Shown here piece by piece: positions 21,165 through 31,308 of a DNA stretch of 61,665 bases. Made by a program: the position numbers and the translations under genes. Origin of the DNA: Bacteroidales bacterium (lineage in GTDB: Bacteria; Bacteroidota; Bacteroidia; Bacteroidales; UBA932); assembly GCA_028724885.1 (NCBI GenBank), contig JAQYTJ010000038.1:1-61665 (forward strand). Direction: 5' to 3'. The notes below the pieces were generated by a model. That model worked only from the letters and a program-made list of their open reading frames with translations. It was not told the origin of the DNA and made no database searches. Each line of letters begins with the position of its first letter. Position 1 is the first letter of the stretch.

Positions 21165-23395
21165 GTGTTTCGGAATTTAAGCAGAAGGATTACGATCAGA
21201 TAAATAAGTGCTACTCAGAGCTTAAATCTGCGGCAGAGAAGCGCGTGAAGAACCCAGCGGAAATGAAGGTTATCCAGAAAGCTTTCGATTTCGCTAATGA
21301 GGCGCATAAGAACGTGCGCCGCCGCTCTGGAGACCCTTACATGATTCACCCGATCGAAGTGGCGAAAATCGTTGTCTCAGATATCGGACTGGGCTATAAA
21401 TCCATTTCTGCTGCTTTACTTCATGACGTAGTCGAAGACACCGACTACACAATTGACGACATCAGGAATCTTTTCGGCGACAAAATCGCCAGCCTCGTTG
21501 ACGGACTCACGAAAATCAAGAATGTACTAGACAACAAGGACCGCAGCAAGAATAAAATGGACACTGAGAGCTTGCAGGCCGAGAATTTCAAACGTATTCT
21601 GCTCACTCTCAACGATGATGTCCGTGTCGTGCTGATAAAGCTGGCTGACCGTCTGCATAATTGTCGTACTATTGAATTCATGCCAGAATACAAGCGTGAT
21701 AAAATCCTGAGCGAGACGATGTTCATATTCATTCCTCTCGCCCATCGTTTGGGCTTGTATGAAATAAAGTCAGAGATGGAAAACATCTGGCTGAAATACA
21801 AGGAGCCAGACGCATACAATGAGATAACGTCGAATATCGATGATAATCTCTCTGGCAGGAAAGCCGAGATTGACAAATTCGTGAAGCCTATCCAGGAAGC
21901 CCTCATGGCTGCCGGATTCAACTTTTTCATTCGCCAGAGGGTAAAGACGCCATATTCGATATGGCATAAGATGCAGACGAAAAACGTCACCTTCGAGCAA
22001 ATTTATGACTTGTATGCTCTTAGGATAGTTTTCACTCCAGGCACCAACTCAAAAGAAAGCGAAAGGGACCAGTGCTACCACATATTTTCTATTATCACAG
22101 GAATATATCGTTATAAGCCGGACCGTATCAGGGATTGGGTCAAGCATCCGAAGAGCAACGGATACGAGGCTCTGCACTGCACTCTGATGGGTGATACTGG
22201 TATATGGGTAGAGGTGCAGATACGTTCTAAGCGAATGGACGATATTGCTGAAAAAGGAATTGCCGCGCACTGGACTTACAAGCAGGAGGGCTACATTAGC
22301 GAGAATGACAGCGAGATGGACAAGTGGCTGGAAAAGGTGAAGGAAATACTTGTTAGTCCAGATGTGAATGCTCTTGAACTGCTCGACCTAATCCATAAAG
22401 ACTTGACCAGCAAGGAGATCGTCGTCTTTACTCCTAAGGGAGAGCAAAAAACCGTTGAGAAAAACTCTACCGCTCTAGACTTTGCCTATCAGATACACAC
22501 TGAAATCGGAAACAAGGCTATTGCCGCGAAGGTAAACATGAGGCTCGTCCCTCTGTCACACACTCTTAAATCAGGGGACACCGTGGAAATAATCACGGCA
22601 GAGAATGAACACCCTAAGCGCGAATGGCTGCAGTTCCTCTCCACAAGGCATGCGAGGAGCATAGTGGTCGACTATTTCAAATGGCAGAAGAAAGAGTTCG
22701 CTGCAACTGGGAAAAAGATGCTTTCCGACCAGTTGGAGAAACTAGGCTACAGAATGAACGACGATGTTGTCGCTGCAATCTCAGAACACTATGGAATAAA
22801 GGCCAGGAATCCCGAAGACATCTTCTTCTACATAGGCCTTGGCACTGTGAAACTGAACGATTTGAGTGCATTCATGTCAAGTGATGCTTTCAGCGGTGGG
22901 AAAATATCTAAATCTTGGTCATTCCCTTGGTTCAGGAAGACGAAAGATAAAGAAGATGATAAGAAAGACAAGAAATCAGAATATGCTATAGCAACGTGCT
23001 GCAGGCCTATTCCTGGGGATCCTGTCATCGGGATTAAGTCTCCTGATGGCGTGATTACCGTGCATAAGAAAACATGTCCGGTGGCAGAGAGCATTGCCTC
23101 GAAACATGGAGACTGGGTGGTCGTGCCTCAATGGGATGGAGCAAAGGAGGATGTCTACTTCCCTGTGCGTCTGAATATTAAAGGTGTTGACAGGGTTGGC
23201 CTTTTGAACGAGATATCGCGTTTTATCTCCCTCGTCATGGGCGTTAACATGAAAAAAATATATTTCGCTGCCGACGAAGGCATATTCGAAGGCTATATAG
23301 AATTGGAAGTTCGCGATAAGAGCGTTCTTGAGCGAATGATTCGCAGGTTAGGCTTAATTGAAGGGGTCCAGAGCGTTCAAAGAGCAGATATTTAA
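21161..23395 (+). CDS. Bifunctional (p)ppGpp synthetase/hydrolase Rel/SpoT
   Basis: Long Rel/SpoT homologue (744 residues) that makes and degrades the stringent-response alarmone. The HD hydrolase domain shows RRSGDPYMIHPIEVA and the HD pair in LLHDVVEDTDY, so hydrolase activity is likely. The synthetase domain follows (FEQIYDLYALRIVF, NGYEALHCTL, VEVQIRS). Then come the TGS domain (IVVFTPKGEQKTVEKNSTALDFAY), a helical/conserved-cysteine region (CCRPIPGDPVIG) and a C-terminal ACT domain (VRLNIKGVDRVGLLNEISRF). It overlaps the upstream gene by 4 nt. Confidence 0.93.
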   Translation: MSVSEFKQKDYDQINKCYSELKSAAEKRVKNPAEMKVIQKAFDFANEAHKNVRRRSGDPYMIHPIEVAKIVVSDIGLGYKSISAALLHDVVEDTDYTIDDIRNLFGDKIASLVDGLTKIKNVLDNKDRSKNKMDTESLQAENFKRILLTLNDDVRVVLIKLADRLHNCRTIEFMPEYKRDKILSETMFIFIPLAHRLGLYEIKSEMENIWLKYKEPDAYNEITSNIDDNLSGRKAEIDKFVKPIQEALMAAGFNFFIRQRVKTPYSIWHKMQTKNVTFEQIYDLYALRIVFTPGTNSKESERDQCYHIFSIITGIYRYKPDRIRDWVKHPKSNGYEALHCTLMGDTGIWVEVQIRSKRMDDIAEKGIAAHWTYKQEGYISENDSEMDKWLEKVKEILVSPDVNALELLDLIHKDLTSKEIVVFTPKGEQKTVEKNSTALDFAYQIHTEIGNKAIAAKVNMRLVPLSHTLKSGDTVEIITAENEHPKREWLQFLSTRHARSIVVDYFKWQKKEFAATGKKMLSDQLEKLGYRMNDDVVAAISEHYGIKARNPEDIFFYIGLGTVKLNDLSAFMSSDAFSGGKISKSWSFPWFRKTKDKEDDKKDKKSEYAIATCCRPIPGDPVIGIKSPDGVITVHKKTCPVAESIASKHGDWVVVPQWDGAKEDVYFPVRLNIKGVDRVGLLNEISRFISLVMGVNMKKIYFAADEGIFEGYIELEVRDKSVLERMIRRLGLIEGVQSVQRADI

Positions 23396-23397
23396 TC

Positions 23398-25191
23398 ATG
23401 AGAAAATTCATAAAGAGATATTTCATAATAATCCCGATAGGCTTCTTCCTTGTGCTGTCGGTCTTCTCGCATTCTTGCGCAAATACGACTCAGGCACCTA
23501 CTGGTGGCCCTAAAGACACGATTCCGCCTGTCTTGACGAAAGTCTCGCCTTTGATTGGCAGCAAGAACGTGCCTACGCACGGGACTTCCGTATATTTCGG
23601 CTTCAATGAATATGTGAAGGTTAGCAGCGGCAGCTCGATTTATCTTTCGCCTCCTCAGAAAAAGGCTCCGAAATACAAGATTAAGGGGAAGGGCGTGCTG
23701 GTATATTTCGAAGAAGACCTGCTTCCTAACACGACATATACGCTGGACATAACAAATGCCATTCAAGACAATAACGAAAATAATCCCTTCCCCGGGTTCA
23801 CTACCGTCTTCTCCACCGGCTCTTCCATAGACTCTATGATGATAACGGGGACTGTGCTGGATTGCAAAACCCTTCTCCCTATCAAGGATGCTACCGTCAT
23901 GCTTTACAAGAATCACGGGGACTCCGCAGTATTCAAGGAAAGGCCATTCGTATCGTCACGGACTGATGACTGGGGTTATTTCGTGCTAAGGAATATTCAA
24001 GACACAGTCTACAGACTCTACGCCATAGTGGACGCTAACAAGAACAACATCTACGACCCTGACGAAGACCGAATCGCATTCCTCGATTCCTTGATCAAGC
24101 CACGGGAGAAAGTCAACGATTCACTGCCAGAGCTGAAGAAATACGACATGAAGGATACCTTGCACTGCCTTGCGAGAAAATCTGACGTAGAGCTTAGAGT
24201 ATTCAAGGAAAGGCCGTCGAAACAGATGCTCATGAATAAGGAAAGAACTGCTCCTAGGTCCGCTTACATTACATTCATGGCACCTGATGCGAAGATTGAC
24301 TCACTGTGGTTCTATGGATTCCAGCCCAACGATGTCATCACGGAATTCAATCCGACAAATGACAGCCTATTATTGTGGCTTAACGACCAGAGACGAATGC
24401 CCGATACCCTGAAACTGGGACTGGTCTATTGGAAGACAGATTCTACAGGAGTCCTTGTGCAGAATACAGAAAAAGTTGACCTGGTTGACGAGAACATGGT
24501 AAAGAACAAGCACAAGAGGGTTAAGGTAGAGCATGCCGATACCGTCTGCGCCCTGACACTCAAGGGCGAACCAGAAAAAGTAGAAGACGAGGGATTCACT
24601 ATCAAGTTCGACTTTCCTCCTATCATAGGGAAATTCGACTCTTTGATGTTTTGGTCCGTGAATCCAAGGCAGAAAGAGCAAAACGAGGCGTTCTCTTACT
24701 ACAGAGACATTCACGACCTCACGCTTTACCACATTACGCCAAAAGTTAAGCTCCAGAACGGCTGGGAATATCACTTCAAGATACCGCAGAGGGTATTCAA
24801 AGACATCAATGGACACTGGAACGACAGCACTGAGGTTAAAGTGTCGCTTCCGACTGAAGAGACTCTAAGCTCGCTGTCGCTGAATATCACAACTAGCGGC
24901 GACTCTCGCTACATAATAGATCTTCTTAACGAGAAACGGTCTGAGGTGCTAAAGACATATAAGATTGAATTCAGCGCCAGGATAGACATGAAATATCTCA
25001 AGCCAGGGAAATATTCACTTAGGGTCACTGAGGATAAGAATAGGAATGATTTCGTCGATACGGGCTCTCTCTTGCAGCATAAACAGCCAGAAAAAGTCTT
25101 ATTTATAAAATTCAAGGACTCCGAATACATTAATATCCCGGAGAAGAGCGACATAGTCCAAGATCTGAATTTCAAAGAATTATTCAAATGA
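23398..25191 (+). CDS. Ig-like (Big_5-type) domain lipoprotein
   Basis: A 597-residue lipoprotein. After the hydrophobic signal GFFLVLSVFSHS comes the lipid cysteine in SCANTTQAPTGGPKDT. The first domain is Ig-like (TIPPVLTKVSPLIGSKNV, about 35-140), followed by a carboxypeptidase-regulatory-like segment (MITGTVLDCKTLLPIKDATV). The rest is beta-rich and unassigned. This lipoprotein type, starting C-A-N-x-T/G with TGGPKDTIPP, is conserved across Bacteroidota; the function is unknown and the location is presumably the outer membrane. It starts 2 nt after rel and overlaps the next gene by 4 nt. Confidence 0.8.
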   Translation: MRKFIKRYFIIIPIGFFLVLSVFSHSCANTTQAPTGGPKDTIPPVLTKVSPLIGSKNVPTHGTSVYFGFNEYVKVSSGSSIYLSPPQKKAPKYKIKGKGVLVYFEEDLLPNTTYTLDITNAIQDNNENNPFPGFTTVFSTGSSIDSMMITGTVLDCKTLLPIKDATVMLYKNHGDSAVFKERPFVSSRTDDWGYFVLRNIQDTVYRLYAIVDANKNNIYDPDEDRIAFLDSLIKPREKVNDSLPELKKYDMKDTLHCLARKSDVELRVFKERPSKQMLMNKERTAPRSAYITFMAPDAKIDSLWFYGFQPNDVITEFNPTNDSLLLWLNDQRRMPDTLKLGLVYWKTDSTGVLVQNTEKVDLVDENMVKNKHKRVKVEHADTVCALTLKGEPEKVEDEGFTIKFDFPPIIGKFDSLMFWSVNPRQKEQNEAFSYYRDIHDLTLYHITPKVKLQNGWEYHFKIPQRVFKDINGHWNDSTEVKVSLPTEETLSSLSLNITTSGDSRYIIDLLNEKRSEVLKTYKIEFSARIDMKYLKPGKYSLRVTEDKNRNDFVDTGSLLQHKQPEKVLFIKFKDSEYINIPEKSDIVQDLNFKELFK

Positions 25192-26078
25192 CAAGTGCCA
25201 TAAAATATATATTCGCAACCTCAATGTTTCTCGCATGTCTTTATGGCACTGCCCAGGAGAAGCGAGATTCCCTGAAGCTGACTCAAGAGACAAAAAAGCT
25301 CGTGCCTGACTCATTGACAGTCAAGGAATATTCCGATGACTATCTTGACACAGTGAAAATAGAGAAGAAATTCATTCTGAACGATTACAGCTCAATTGGA
25401 ATTGAGTACGGCGTGTCAATTAACCAAATGTGGTTCACTCCAACAATGACTCAGGGAGTGCTTGTCTGCCCGAATACGATTGGTGTTTTTTACACGAAAT
25501 ACCACAGCAAATTATTCGGATACATGCCATACTTCGGTTATAAAATTGGCCTTCGCCACACTACGGAGGGTTATAAATTCAAGGAAAATAAAGAAACTGG
25601 CACCACGCAAACCATTGAGGGGGCGACTCAGGTAAAGATGGACTTTGTTGAAGTACCAATGATGGCCGAATTCCATGTGGACATGCTCCACTTCAAGCTG
25701 TTCGCAGATGCCGGAATCTACGGAGGCTACAGGCTGAACATCAAAAGGACCGGAGTGAATGTGGCAGATTCAATCAGAACCTCGTTCCTAGGCACCGATA
25801 GAAGATTTGATTACGGATTCGTTGGCGGAGTGGGCTTCGGAATTATCTTCGATCCGTTCGAGCTGCGCATCAGCGGCCAATTCCGCTGGGGGTGGGGAAC
25901 TCTTTATGATCCAGACTATTACAGCGAATATTATTATAAGTATGCTTACCCAATTAACGTGATGATTAATGCCGGAATATATTTCCATCTGACCAAAAGA
26001 AATGGAAAAAGCAAAGCACAATTAAGGAGGGAAGCTCGTGACGCAGTTTACAATCCTATACCACCTGCAGCACAATGA
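25188..26078 (+). CDS. Outer-membrane beta-barrel protein (PorT-like)
   Basis: A 296-residue protein with a signal peptide (IFATSMFLACLYGTAQ). The body has eight-strand-type alternation (SIGIEYGVSINQMWF, LFGYMPYFGYKIGL, FKLFADAGIYGGYRLN, YDYGFVGGVGFGIIFD). It resembles the small outer-membrane barrels in the PorT/Omp_b-brl group of Bacteroidota. The basic C-terminal tail after the last strand (KRNGKSKAQLRREARD) is unusual for a barrel, because terminal strands normally end in an aromatic residue. It overlaps the flanking genes by 4 nt on both sides, so it may work with the upstream lipoprotein (inference). Confidence 0.65.
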   Translation: MTSAIKYIFATSMFLACLYGTAQEKRDSLKLTQETKKLVPDSLTVKEYSDDYLDTVKIEKKFILNDYSSIGIEYGVSINQMWFTPTMTQGVLVCPNTIGVFYTKYHSKLFGYMPYFGYKIGLRHTTEGYKFKENKETGTTQTIEGATQVKMDFVEVPMMAEFHVDMLHFKLFADAGIYGGYRLNIKRTGVNVADSIRTSFLGTDRRFDYGFVGGVGFGIIFDPFELRISGQFRWGWGTLYDPDYYSEYYYKYAYPINVMINAGIYFHLTKRNGKSKAQLRREARDAVYNPIPPAAQ

Positions 26079-27424
26079 AAACTCTAACGGCTAAAGCAGG
26101 TAACGTCCTCATCGGTGGCGGCAACCCGATCGTGATCCAGACCATGTGCAACACCCACACTTACGACGTGGATGCCACTGTGGAGCAATGCGTGCGGCTC
26201 AGCAAGGCGGGGTCGCAGCTTATTCGCATCACTGTGCCAGGAATGAGCGACGTGGGAAATATTCGGGAAATTAAGGCTAGGCTCCGCTCCAGGGGCATCT
26301 CGACTCCTCTGGTAGCGGATATTCATTTCTCATCGGAAACAGCCATTGCAGTTGCCCCAATAGTCGAGAAAGTCAGGATAAACCCTGGAAACTTTAATAG
26401 AGACCACGAAGAGGCCAAAAGGCAGTTCAGAAAACTCATCGAAGCATGCAGGGAAAACAGCACGGCGATTAGAGTCGGCGTTAACCACGGCTCTCTGGGT
26501 GAATATATTACGAATCTATACGGCAACACGTCGCAGGCTATGGCAAAGGCTGCTATGGAATGGCTGAAAATGTGCGTAGAAGAAGATTTCTTGAACGTCG
26601 TCGTCTCTCTGAAGTCTAGCAACACGAAGGTCATGGTAGAGGCATACCGAGAACTTGTCCGCGAGATGGAAGCCGAAGGACATATTTTTCCCCTTCACGT
26701 CGGCGTGACTGAAGCAGGCAATGGGGACAGCGGAATAATGAAATCCTGCGTAGGCATCTCGACGCTTCTTTCGGAAGGCATCGGGGATACCATAAGAGTG
26801 TCTCTTACTGGTGACCCTGAGACAGAACTTGCGCCCGCTGCCTACCTGGCAGCCAGATATGAGCATAAGATAGTTTCGTCGCTGACATCGCTGAAAATAG
26901 AAGGTCGGAAAGTTTTCGCCACCTATGACTCCCCTTCTAAGGAAACTTTACTGTTGGATTTCGCTTGTGACTTCGGACGGCGCCTGTTAGACAATGAGAT
27001 TGATGAAGTGGGAATAGACGGCACGTTCGAGGATGAGCAAGGAAGGAAAATCTCCATAGCAGACTCTGGCATCGGGAAATATCTCGTTGAAGAGCTTCTG
27101 CAGGCAGCAAGAAGAAAATTCACAAAACCTGAATATATTGCATGCCCTGGCTGTGGCAGAACCATGTACGATTTGGAAAAAGCTTTCGCAGAAGTGAAAC
27201 TGAAGACTGCGGGGCTCAGACCGATGGTGATTGCCGTCATGGGATGCATAGTGAACGGCCCTGGAGAGATGGCAGATGCAGACTGGGGCTACGTAGGTGA
27301 GGGCAATCACAAAGTTACCATTTATAAGAAAAAGATGCCTATCATGCGTCATGTTCCTGACACGGAGGCCGTAGAAAAATTAGTAAAGCTTATTAAGGAA
27401 GACGAGGCTAAAGCTCGGCAATGA
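26075..27424 (+). CDS. ispG: 4-hydroxy-3-methylbut-2-enyl diphosphate synthase IspG with a shortened insert
   Basis: Penultimate step of the MEP isoprenoid pathway, converting MEcPP to HMBPP with a [4Fe-4S] cluster. The TIM barrel spans about 1-260 (VIQTMCNTHTYD, ADIHFSSETA, RINPGNF, GVTEAGNG). The C-terminal cluster domain carries C357 and C360 (CPGCG) and C391 (GCIVNGPGE). The region between, about 265-350, is only some 85 residues. Plant, chlamydial and many Bacteroidota enzymes have an insert of roughly 250 residues here; E. coli has none. The protein therefore has an intermediate form. It overlaps the convergent psd gene by 17 nt. Confidence 0.93.
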   Translation: MKTLTAKAGNVLIGGGNPIVIQTMCNTHTYDVDATVEQCVRLSKAGSQLIRITVPGMSDVGNIREIKARLRSRGISTPLVADIHFSSETAIAVAPIVEKVRINPGNFNRDHEEAKRQFRKLIEACRENSTAIRVGVNHGSLGEYITNLYGNTSQAMAKAAMEWLKMCVEEDFLNVVVSLKSSNTKVMVEAYRELVREMEAEGHIFPLHVGVTEAGNGDSGIMKSCVGISTLLSEGIGDTIRVSLTGDPETELAPAAYLAARYEHKIVSSLTSLKIEGRKVFATYDSPSKETLLLDFACDFGRRLLDNEIDEVGIDGTFEDEQGRKISIADSGIGKYLVEELLQAARRKFTKPEYIACPGCGRTMYDLEKAFAEVKLKTAGLRPMVIAVMGCIVNGPGEMADADWGYVGEGNHKVTIYKKKMPIMRHVPDTEAVEKLVKLIKEDEAKARQ

Positions 27425-28064
27425 CGGTTTCCCCCGCAACAGTTAAATCGCCTATTTTCACTTTAATCTTTGCGTCAAGAGGCAGGAATATATCTATTCT
27501 AGAACCGAATTTGATGATTCCACATTGTTCTCCGCGAGTCTCCCTAGAACCTTCTTTCGAGTAGCAGACAATCCTGCGAGCGAAAGTGCCTGCGATCTGC
27601 TTAAAGAATATCTCGCCATATTCATTTTTAATGGCTGTAGAAGAATGTTCATTTTCCTCTGATGCCTTCGGCTTGAATGCCAGCAGGTATTTGCCAGGAT
27701 GATACTGATAATATGACACCGTACCGTTCATAGGCCAGAAATTGGCATGCACGTCAAAGAAATTCATGTAAACGGACACTTGAATGCATTCTTTCTTTAA
27801 ATATTCGTTCTCAAACGCCTTCTCCAATATGACGACCTTGCCGTCTGCAACCGAAGTGATTAGCCTATCATTCTGCGGCTCTGGCGTTACCCTGACTGGA
27901 ACCCTGTGAAACCAGATGACGAAAAATGAGAAGCACAGAATCAGCACTGAAATAGGCACGGAAACCCATAGGCGCCTGAGGAAGATCAAGATCAGCACTA
28001 CTGCGACGACGCACGGCACTACTACCGTGGCTATAGTTCCTATTGAATCTTTATCAATTACCAT
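27408..28064 (-). CDS. psd: Phosphatidylserine decarboxylase
   Basis: Converts phosphatidylserine to phosphatidylethanolamine at the inner membrane. A 218-residue short type. Two N-terminal transmembrane segments (TVVVPCVVAVVLILIFL, VSVPISVLILCFSFFVIWF) precede the catalytic part (VSVYMNFFDVHANFWPMNG). The self-cleavage site is FGSRIDIF, where the Ser of GS becomes the pyruvoyl group. It follows cdsA by 29 nt, and the two are consecutive phospholipid-pathway genes. Its 3' end overlaps the end of ispG by 17 nt on the opposite strand. Confidence 0.92.
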   Translation of the reverse strand: MVIDKDSIGTIATVVVPCVVAVVLILIFLRRLWVSVPISVLILCFSFFVIWFHRVPVRVTPEPQNDRLITSVADGKVVILEKAFENEYLKKECIQVSVYMNFFDVHANFWPMNGTVSYYQYHPGKYLLAFKPKASEENEHSSTAIKNEYGEIFFKQIAGTFARRIVCYSKEGSRETRGEQCGIIKFGSRIDIFLPLDAKIKVKIGDLTVAGETVIAEL

Positions 28065-28093
28065 ATGTTTCCTATCGTTAATATATTAATAAA

Positions 28094-28924
28094 TCAAAGT
28101 AAGTCGAAGATAGCTAGGTATATGGCTCCGAAAGGCATCGCCATAAGGGTGCTATCGAACCTGTCTAACATGCCTCCATGCCCTGGAATGATATTTCCAG
28201 AGTCTTTGACCCTGTAGAAGCGCTTCCACTGGGACTCGAAGAGGTCTCCGTAAACTCCTGCAACTGACATAATCACGGAAAGGATGAGGCTGTGAATCAG
28301 AGGAAATCTCAGGATGCCAGTCTCATACAGCACGAAAGCGGCAAGTACGGAACAGAACAAGCCTCCGAAAAACCCTACCCACGTCTTGTGAGGAGAGACA
28401 GACTCGAAGAGCTTCTTCGGAAACTTCTTCCCGAGCAGTTTTCCAAAAGTAAAAGCTCCGACATCAGAACACCATATAATAACGAAAAAATCAATCAGCA
28501 GCAGTCCGCTGAAGTTCCCTGCCTTATCAAAGGCTATGAGATTAGATAAAGCGATAGGGATTGCAATATAGAGAAGCCCGGTGTAGATGTTGGAGAGCTT
28601 GTCGTATTCAGATTTATCCTTGAGGTAAATGGAATTTATCATCACGATGAACACAGGCACCATGGCGAGAGCAACGAATCTGAGCTGCAAGTGGTAGGCT
28701 TGCATGACAAACATAAGCACGAAGAGGAATACGGCCGAAAGTATCGCGAGCACTTTAGAAAATGCGTAGCTGTCCCCCATCGAAATCTTATAATATTCAA
28801 GCAGCATGAAGACCATGATCGTGATGACCATGGCAGCAAAGAGGAATTTGTTGAAAGACAGGCACAGCACCATCAAGATGACGAACACGGTGCCTGAAAT
28901 AGCTCTCACTGTTGTGTTATTCAT
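28094..28924 (-). CDS. cdsA: Phosphatidate cytidylyltransferase CdsA
   Basis: Makes CDP-diacylglycerol from phosphatidate and CTP. A 276-residue polytopic membrane protein with about eight hydrophobic segments. The family signature is visible at the C-terminal side: FYRVKDSGNIIPGHGGMLDR, with KDSGN and GHGG-x-LDR. SDVGAFTFGKLLGKK and SPHKTWVGFFGG are also conserved. It lies 17 nt after ftsH and 29 nt before psd in a minus-strand run. Confidence 0.95.
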   Translation of the reverse strand: MNNTTVRAISGTVFVILMVLCLSFNKFLFAAMVITIMVFMLLEYYKISMGDSYAFSKVLAILSAVFLFVLMFVMQAYHLQLRFVALAMVPVFIVMINSIYLKDKSEYDKLSNIYTGLLYIAIPIALSNLIAFDKAGNFSGLLLIDFFVIIWCSDVGAFTFGKLLGKKFPKKLFESVSPHKTWVGFFGGLFCSVLAAFVLYETGILRFPLIHSLILSVIMSVAGVYGDLFESQWKRFYRVKDSGNIIPGHGGMLDRFDSTLMAMPFGAIYLAIFDLL

Positions 28925-28941
28925 TGCATGCGCTCGTTCTT

Positions 28942-30876
28942 CTAGTTTGTTATTGCTTCAGCCTTAGAGGCTTTCTCTTCGTGCTTCACTTTTGGTCCGA
29001 GAATCTTCTCGATGTCCTCCGCGAAGATGACTTCTTTTTCGAGCAAGAGTTCTGCTACCTGCACGAAACCGTCCTTATGGTCGAGAAGCAGCTTCTTCGT
29101 CTGCTCATGAACGGAATTAACTAGGTCCTTAACTTCCTGATCCATCACTTCAGCAGTCTGCTCTGAATATGGCTTGGAAATATCATAGCCTCTAGATCCG
29201 GTAGAGTCATAGAATGAGACATTGCCTATCCTCTCGCTCATTCCGTAATATTGAACCATTCCATAAGCCATATTAGTCATCCTCTCCAGATCATTCAGCG
29301 CACCGGTAGCAGGCTCACCGTTGATGATTTCCTCTGCGACGCGCCCACCAATAAGGCAGCACATCTGCTGAATCATGTACGATTTAGGGTACATCTTCTT
29401 CTCATCTGGAAGGTACCAGGTAAGTCCCAGAGCCTGTCCGCGAGGAATTATGCTCACCTTGAACACATTATCACCATAAGGCAGCAGCCATCCCACTACG
29501 GCGTGGCCCGCCTCGTGATAAGCCGTGGTGCGTTTTTCCTCAGGTGTCATGATCGTTGCGTTCTTGCGCTCCAAGCCGCCCACAATTCGATCGACGGCAT
29601 CGAGGAAATCCGACTTGTCAACCATTGGCTTATTCTTTCTTGCGGCAGTCAGGGCCGCCTCATTGCAGACATTTGCTATGTCGGCGCCAGAGAAGCCAGG
29701 AGTGTTTTTAGCAATGAAGTCAACGTCGAAATTTGGATCGACCTTTAGGTCTTTCATATGTACTTTGAATATCTCGACCCTCTCTTTAAGTTCAGGAAGG
29801 TCGACATGAATCTGACGGTCGAAGCGGCCAGCCCTCAGCAATGCTTTGTCCAGAATATCAGCTCTATTAGTTGCAGCAAGAATGATGACTCCGCTATTCG
29901 TATCGAAGCCATCCATTTCGGTAAGCAGCTGGTTCAGTGTATTCTCCCTTTCATCATTCGAGGAGAATCCAGCATTCTTGGCTCTAGCGCGCCCCACCGC
30001 ATCTATTTCGTCAATGAATACGATACAAGGAGCCTTCTCCTTGGCCTGACGGAACAAGTCCCGTACTCTTGAAGCGCCCACGCCCACGAACATCTCAACG
30101 AAATCGGAGCCGGAAATCGAGAAGAAAGGGACATTGGCCTCGCCCGCAACGGCTTTGGCCAGCAAAGTCTTCCCGGTGCCTGGAGGCCCTACCAGCAATG
30201 CTCCCTTAGGAATTTTACCGCCAAGGGCAGTGTACTTAGAAGGATTCTTCAAGAAATCTACGATTTCCATCACTTCTTCTTTAGCTCCATAAAGGCCAGC
30301 TACATCTTTAAACGTGACATTCACCTTATTCTTATCGGCTAATTTTCCGGTGGATTTGCCAACATTGAAGATTCCGCCTTGACCAGAACCCATTGAGCCA
30401 CCACCCATGTTCCTATTCATGCTATTCAGCATCCACAGCCACATGACAATCAGGATGATAGGGAAAATAATCCATTGCAAGACGCTTCCCCAGACCCTTG
30501 ACTGGTTTTCAATCGTTACCTTTACTTGGTCTGAAGCAGGCATCTGAGCATTCAGCGCACCAAATTCGCTCTCTGCATCGAACTTATCTGAAACCAGAAA
30601 GAAGAAATGCGGAGAACTGGTCGGCAGCTTGCCGCCGAACTTCTCGGAATATTTTGACAGCCTGTCAGGCTTAATCGTGATATTTCCTTTATAGTCGTTC
30701 CTTATGAACTTTATTTCCTTGATGTCTCCACCAAGGAACATCTCTTTCACTTCAGCCCACTCAATCTTCTGCGGATTAGCTCCGGACTGACTGAACAAGA
30801 GCCATCCAATTCCTATCAGAAGCAGGATATAGAGCCAGGACAGATTGATTCTGATTCTTCTAATCTTCGGAGCCAT
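28942..30876 (-). CDS. ftsH: ATP-dependent zinc metalloprotease FtsH
   Basis: Inner-membrane quality-control protease. 644 residues: first transmembrane segment about 13-28, a periplasmic domain, second segment about 131-150, then the AAA+ module with Walker A GPPGTGKT (230-237), Walker B FIDEID (about 287-292) and the second region of homology ([20 protein letters not shown]). The M41 protease domain carries the zinc site HEAGH (454-458). The start is directly adjacent to the rsfS stop with no spacer, so translation is probably coupled. Confidence 0.97.
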   Translation of the reverse strand: MAPKIRRIRINLSWLYILLLIGIGWLLFSQSGANPQKIEWAEVKEMFLGGDIKEIKFIRNDYKGNITIKPDRLSKYSEKFGGKLPTSSPHFFFLVSDKFDAESEFGALNAQMPASDQVKVTIENQSRVWGSVLQWIIFPIILIVMWLWMLNSMNRNMGGGSMGSGQGGIFNVGKSTGKLADKNKVNVTFKDVAGLYGAKEEVMEIVDFLKNPSKYTALGGKIPKGALLVGPPGTGKTLLAKAVAGEANVPFFSISGSDFVEMFVGVGASRVRDLFRQAKEKAPCIVFIDEIDAVGRARAKNAGFSSNDERENTLNQLLTEMDGFDTNSGVIILAATNRADILDKALLRAGRFDRQIHVDLPELKERVEIFKVHMKDLKVDPNFDVDFIAKNTPGFSGADIANVCNEAALTAARKNKPMVDKSDFLDAVDRIVGGLERKNATIMTPEEKRTTAYHEAGHAVVGWLLPYGDNVFKVSIIPRGQALGLTWYLPDEKKMYPKSYMIQQMCCLIGGRVAEEIINGEPATGALNDLERMTNMAYGMVQYYGMSERIGNVSFYDSTGSRGYDISKPYSEQTAEVMDQEVKDLVNSVHEQTKKLLLDHKDGFVQVAELLLEKEVIFAEDIEKILGPKVKHEEKASKAEAITN

Positions 30877-31251
30877 CTATTTAGTTTTTTTAGCTGGTGT
30901 TTTCCTATCCTTGTATTCTTTATGCGGCGCATCAGCCCAGAGATCTTCCAGACGATAAAATTTCCGATATTCAGTTAAAAAAATGTGAGAGACAATGTCA
31001 CCATAGTCCAGAATGATCCAGAAGTTGTTTTCCATGCCCTGCATTCTTAAAGGCTTTCTGCCGACTTCTGTCCTCATTTTCTCAATCACGTTATCAGCGA
31101 TGGCGTTGACGTTCGTAGTAGAATCAGCGTTGCATATCATGAAGTGGTCTGTGATGGCTGTGCCAAGCGGACGAAGATCTATGTCAACGACATCCTGCGC
31201 TTTTTTGTCAAGCATCGCGTCTGCCATAACCCTGAGGTCGTGTGTAATCAT
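30877..31251 (-). CDS. rsfS: Ribosome silencing factor RsfS (YbeB/Iojap family)
   Basis: Binds ribosomal protein uL14 and blocks subunit joining when nutrients are short (known for the family). 124 residues. The core motifs are KAQDVVDIDLRPLGTAITDHFMIC (near the N-terminus), GMENNFWIILDYGDIVSHIF, and the end of the domain YRLEDLWADAP. The first gene of the rsfS-ftsH-cdsA-psd run. Its promoter region is shared with the divergent birA. Confidence 0.94.
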   Translation of the reverse strand: MITHDLRVMADAMLDKKAQDVVDIDLRPLGTAITDHFMICNADSTTNVNAIADNVIEKMRTEVGRKPLRMQGMENNFWIILDYGDIVSHIFLTEYRKFYRLEDLWADAPHKEYKDRKTPAKKTK

Positions 31252-31265
31252 GTTCGATTTATTTA

Positions 31266-31273
31266 TAAATTTG
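31266..31273 (+). promoter_or_regulatory. Promoter -7 box of birA
   Basis: TAAATTTG fits TAnnTTTG on the plus strand, 36 nt before the birA ATG at 31309. It lies only 10 nt from the opposite-strand box of rsfS, so the two polymerases would compete. Confidence 0.55.
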
Positions 31274-31283
31274 CATTAGCTTA

Positions 31284-31291
31284 CAAATATA
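31284..31291 (-). promoter_or_regulatory. Promoter -7 box of the rsfS-ftsH operon
   Basis: On the minus strand the sequence reads TATATTTG, a full match to TAnnTTTG. It lies 33 nt from the rsfS start. It faces the birA box across 10 nt, a back-to-back arrangement. Confidence 0.55.
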
Positions 31292-31308
31292 GCATAATTT
31301 TCAAACCA

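Noticed and set aside
31144..31308. Upstream extension of BirA (frame open from 31144)
   Set aside because: This part overlaps rsfS on the opposite strand, and its residues do not fit BirA; the ATG at 31309 gives the normal start.
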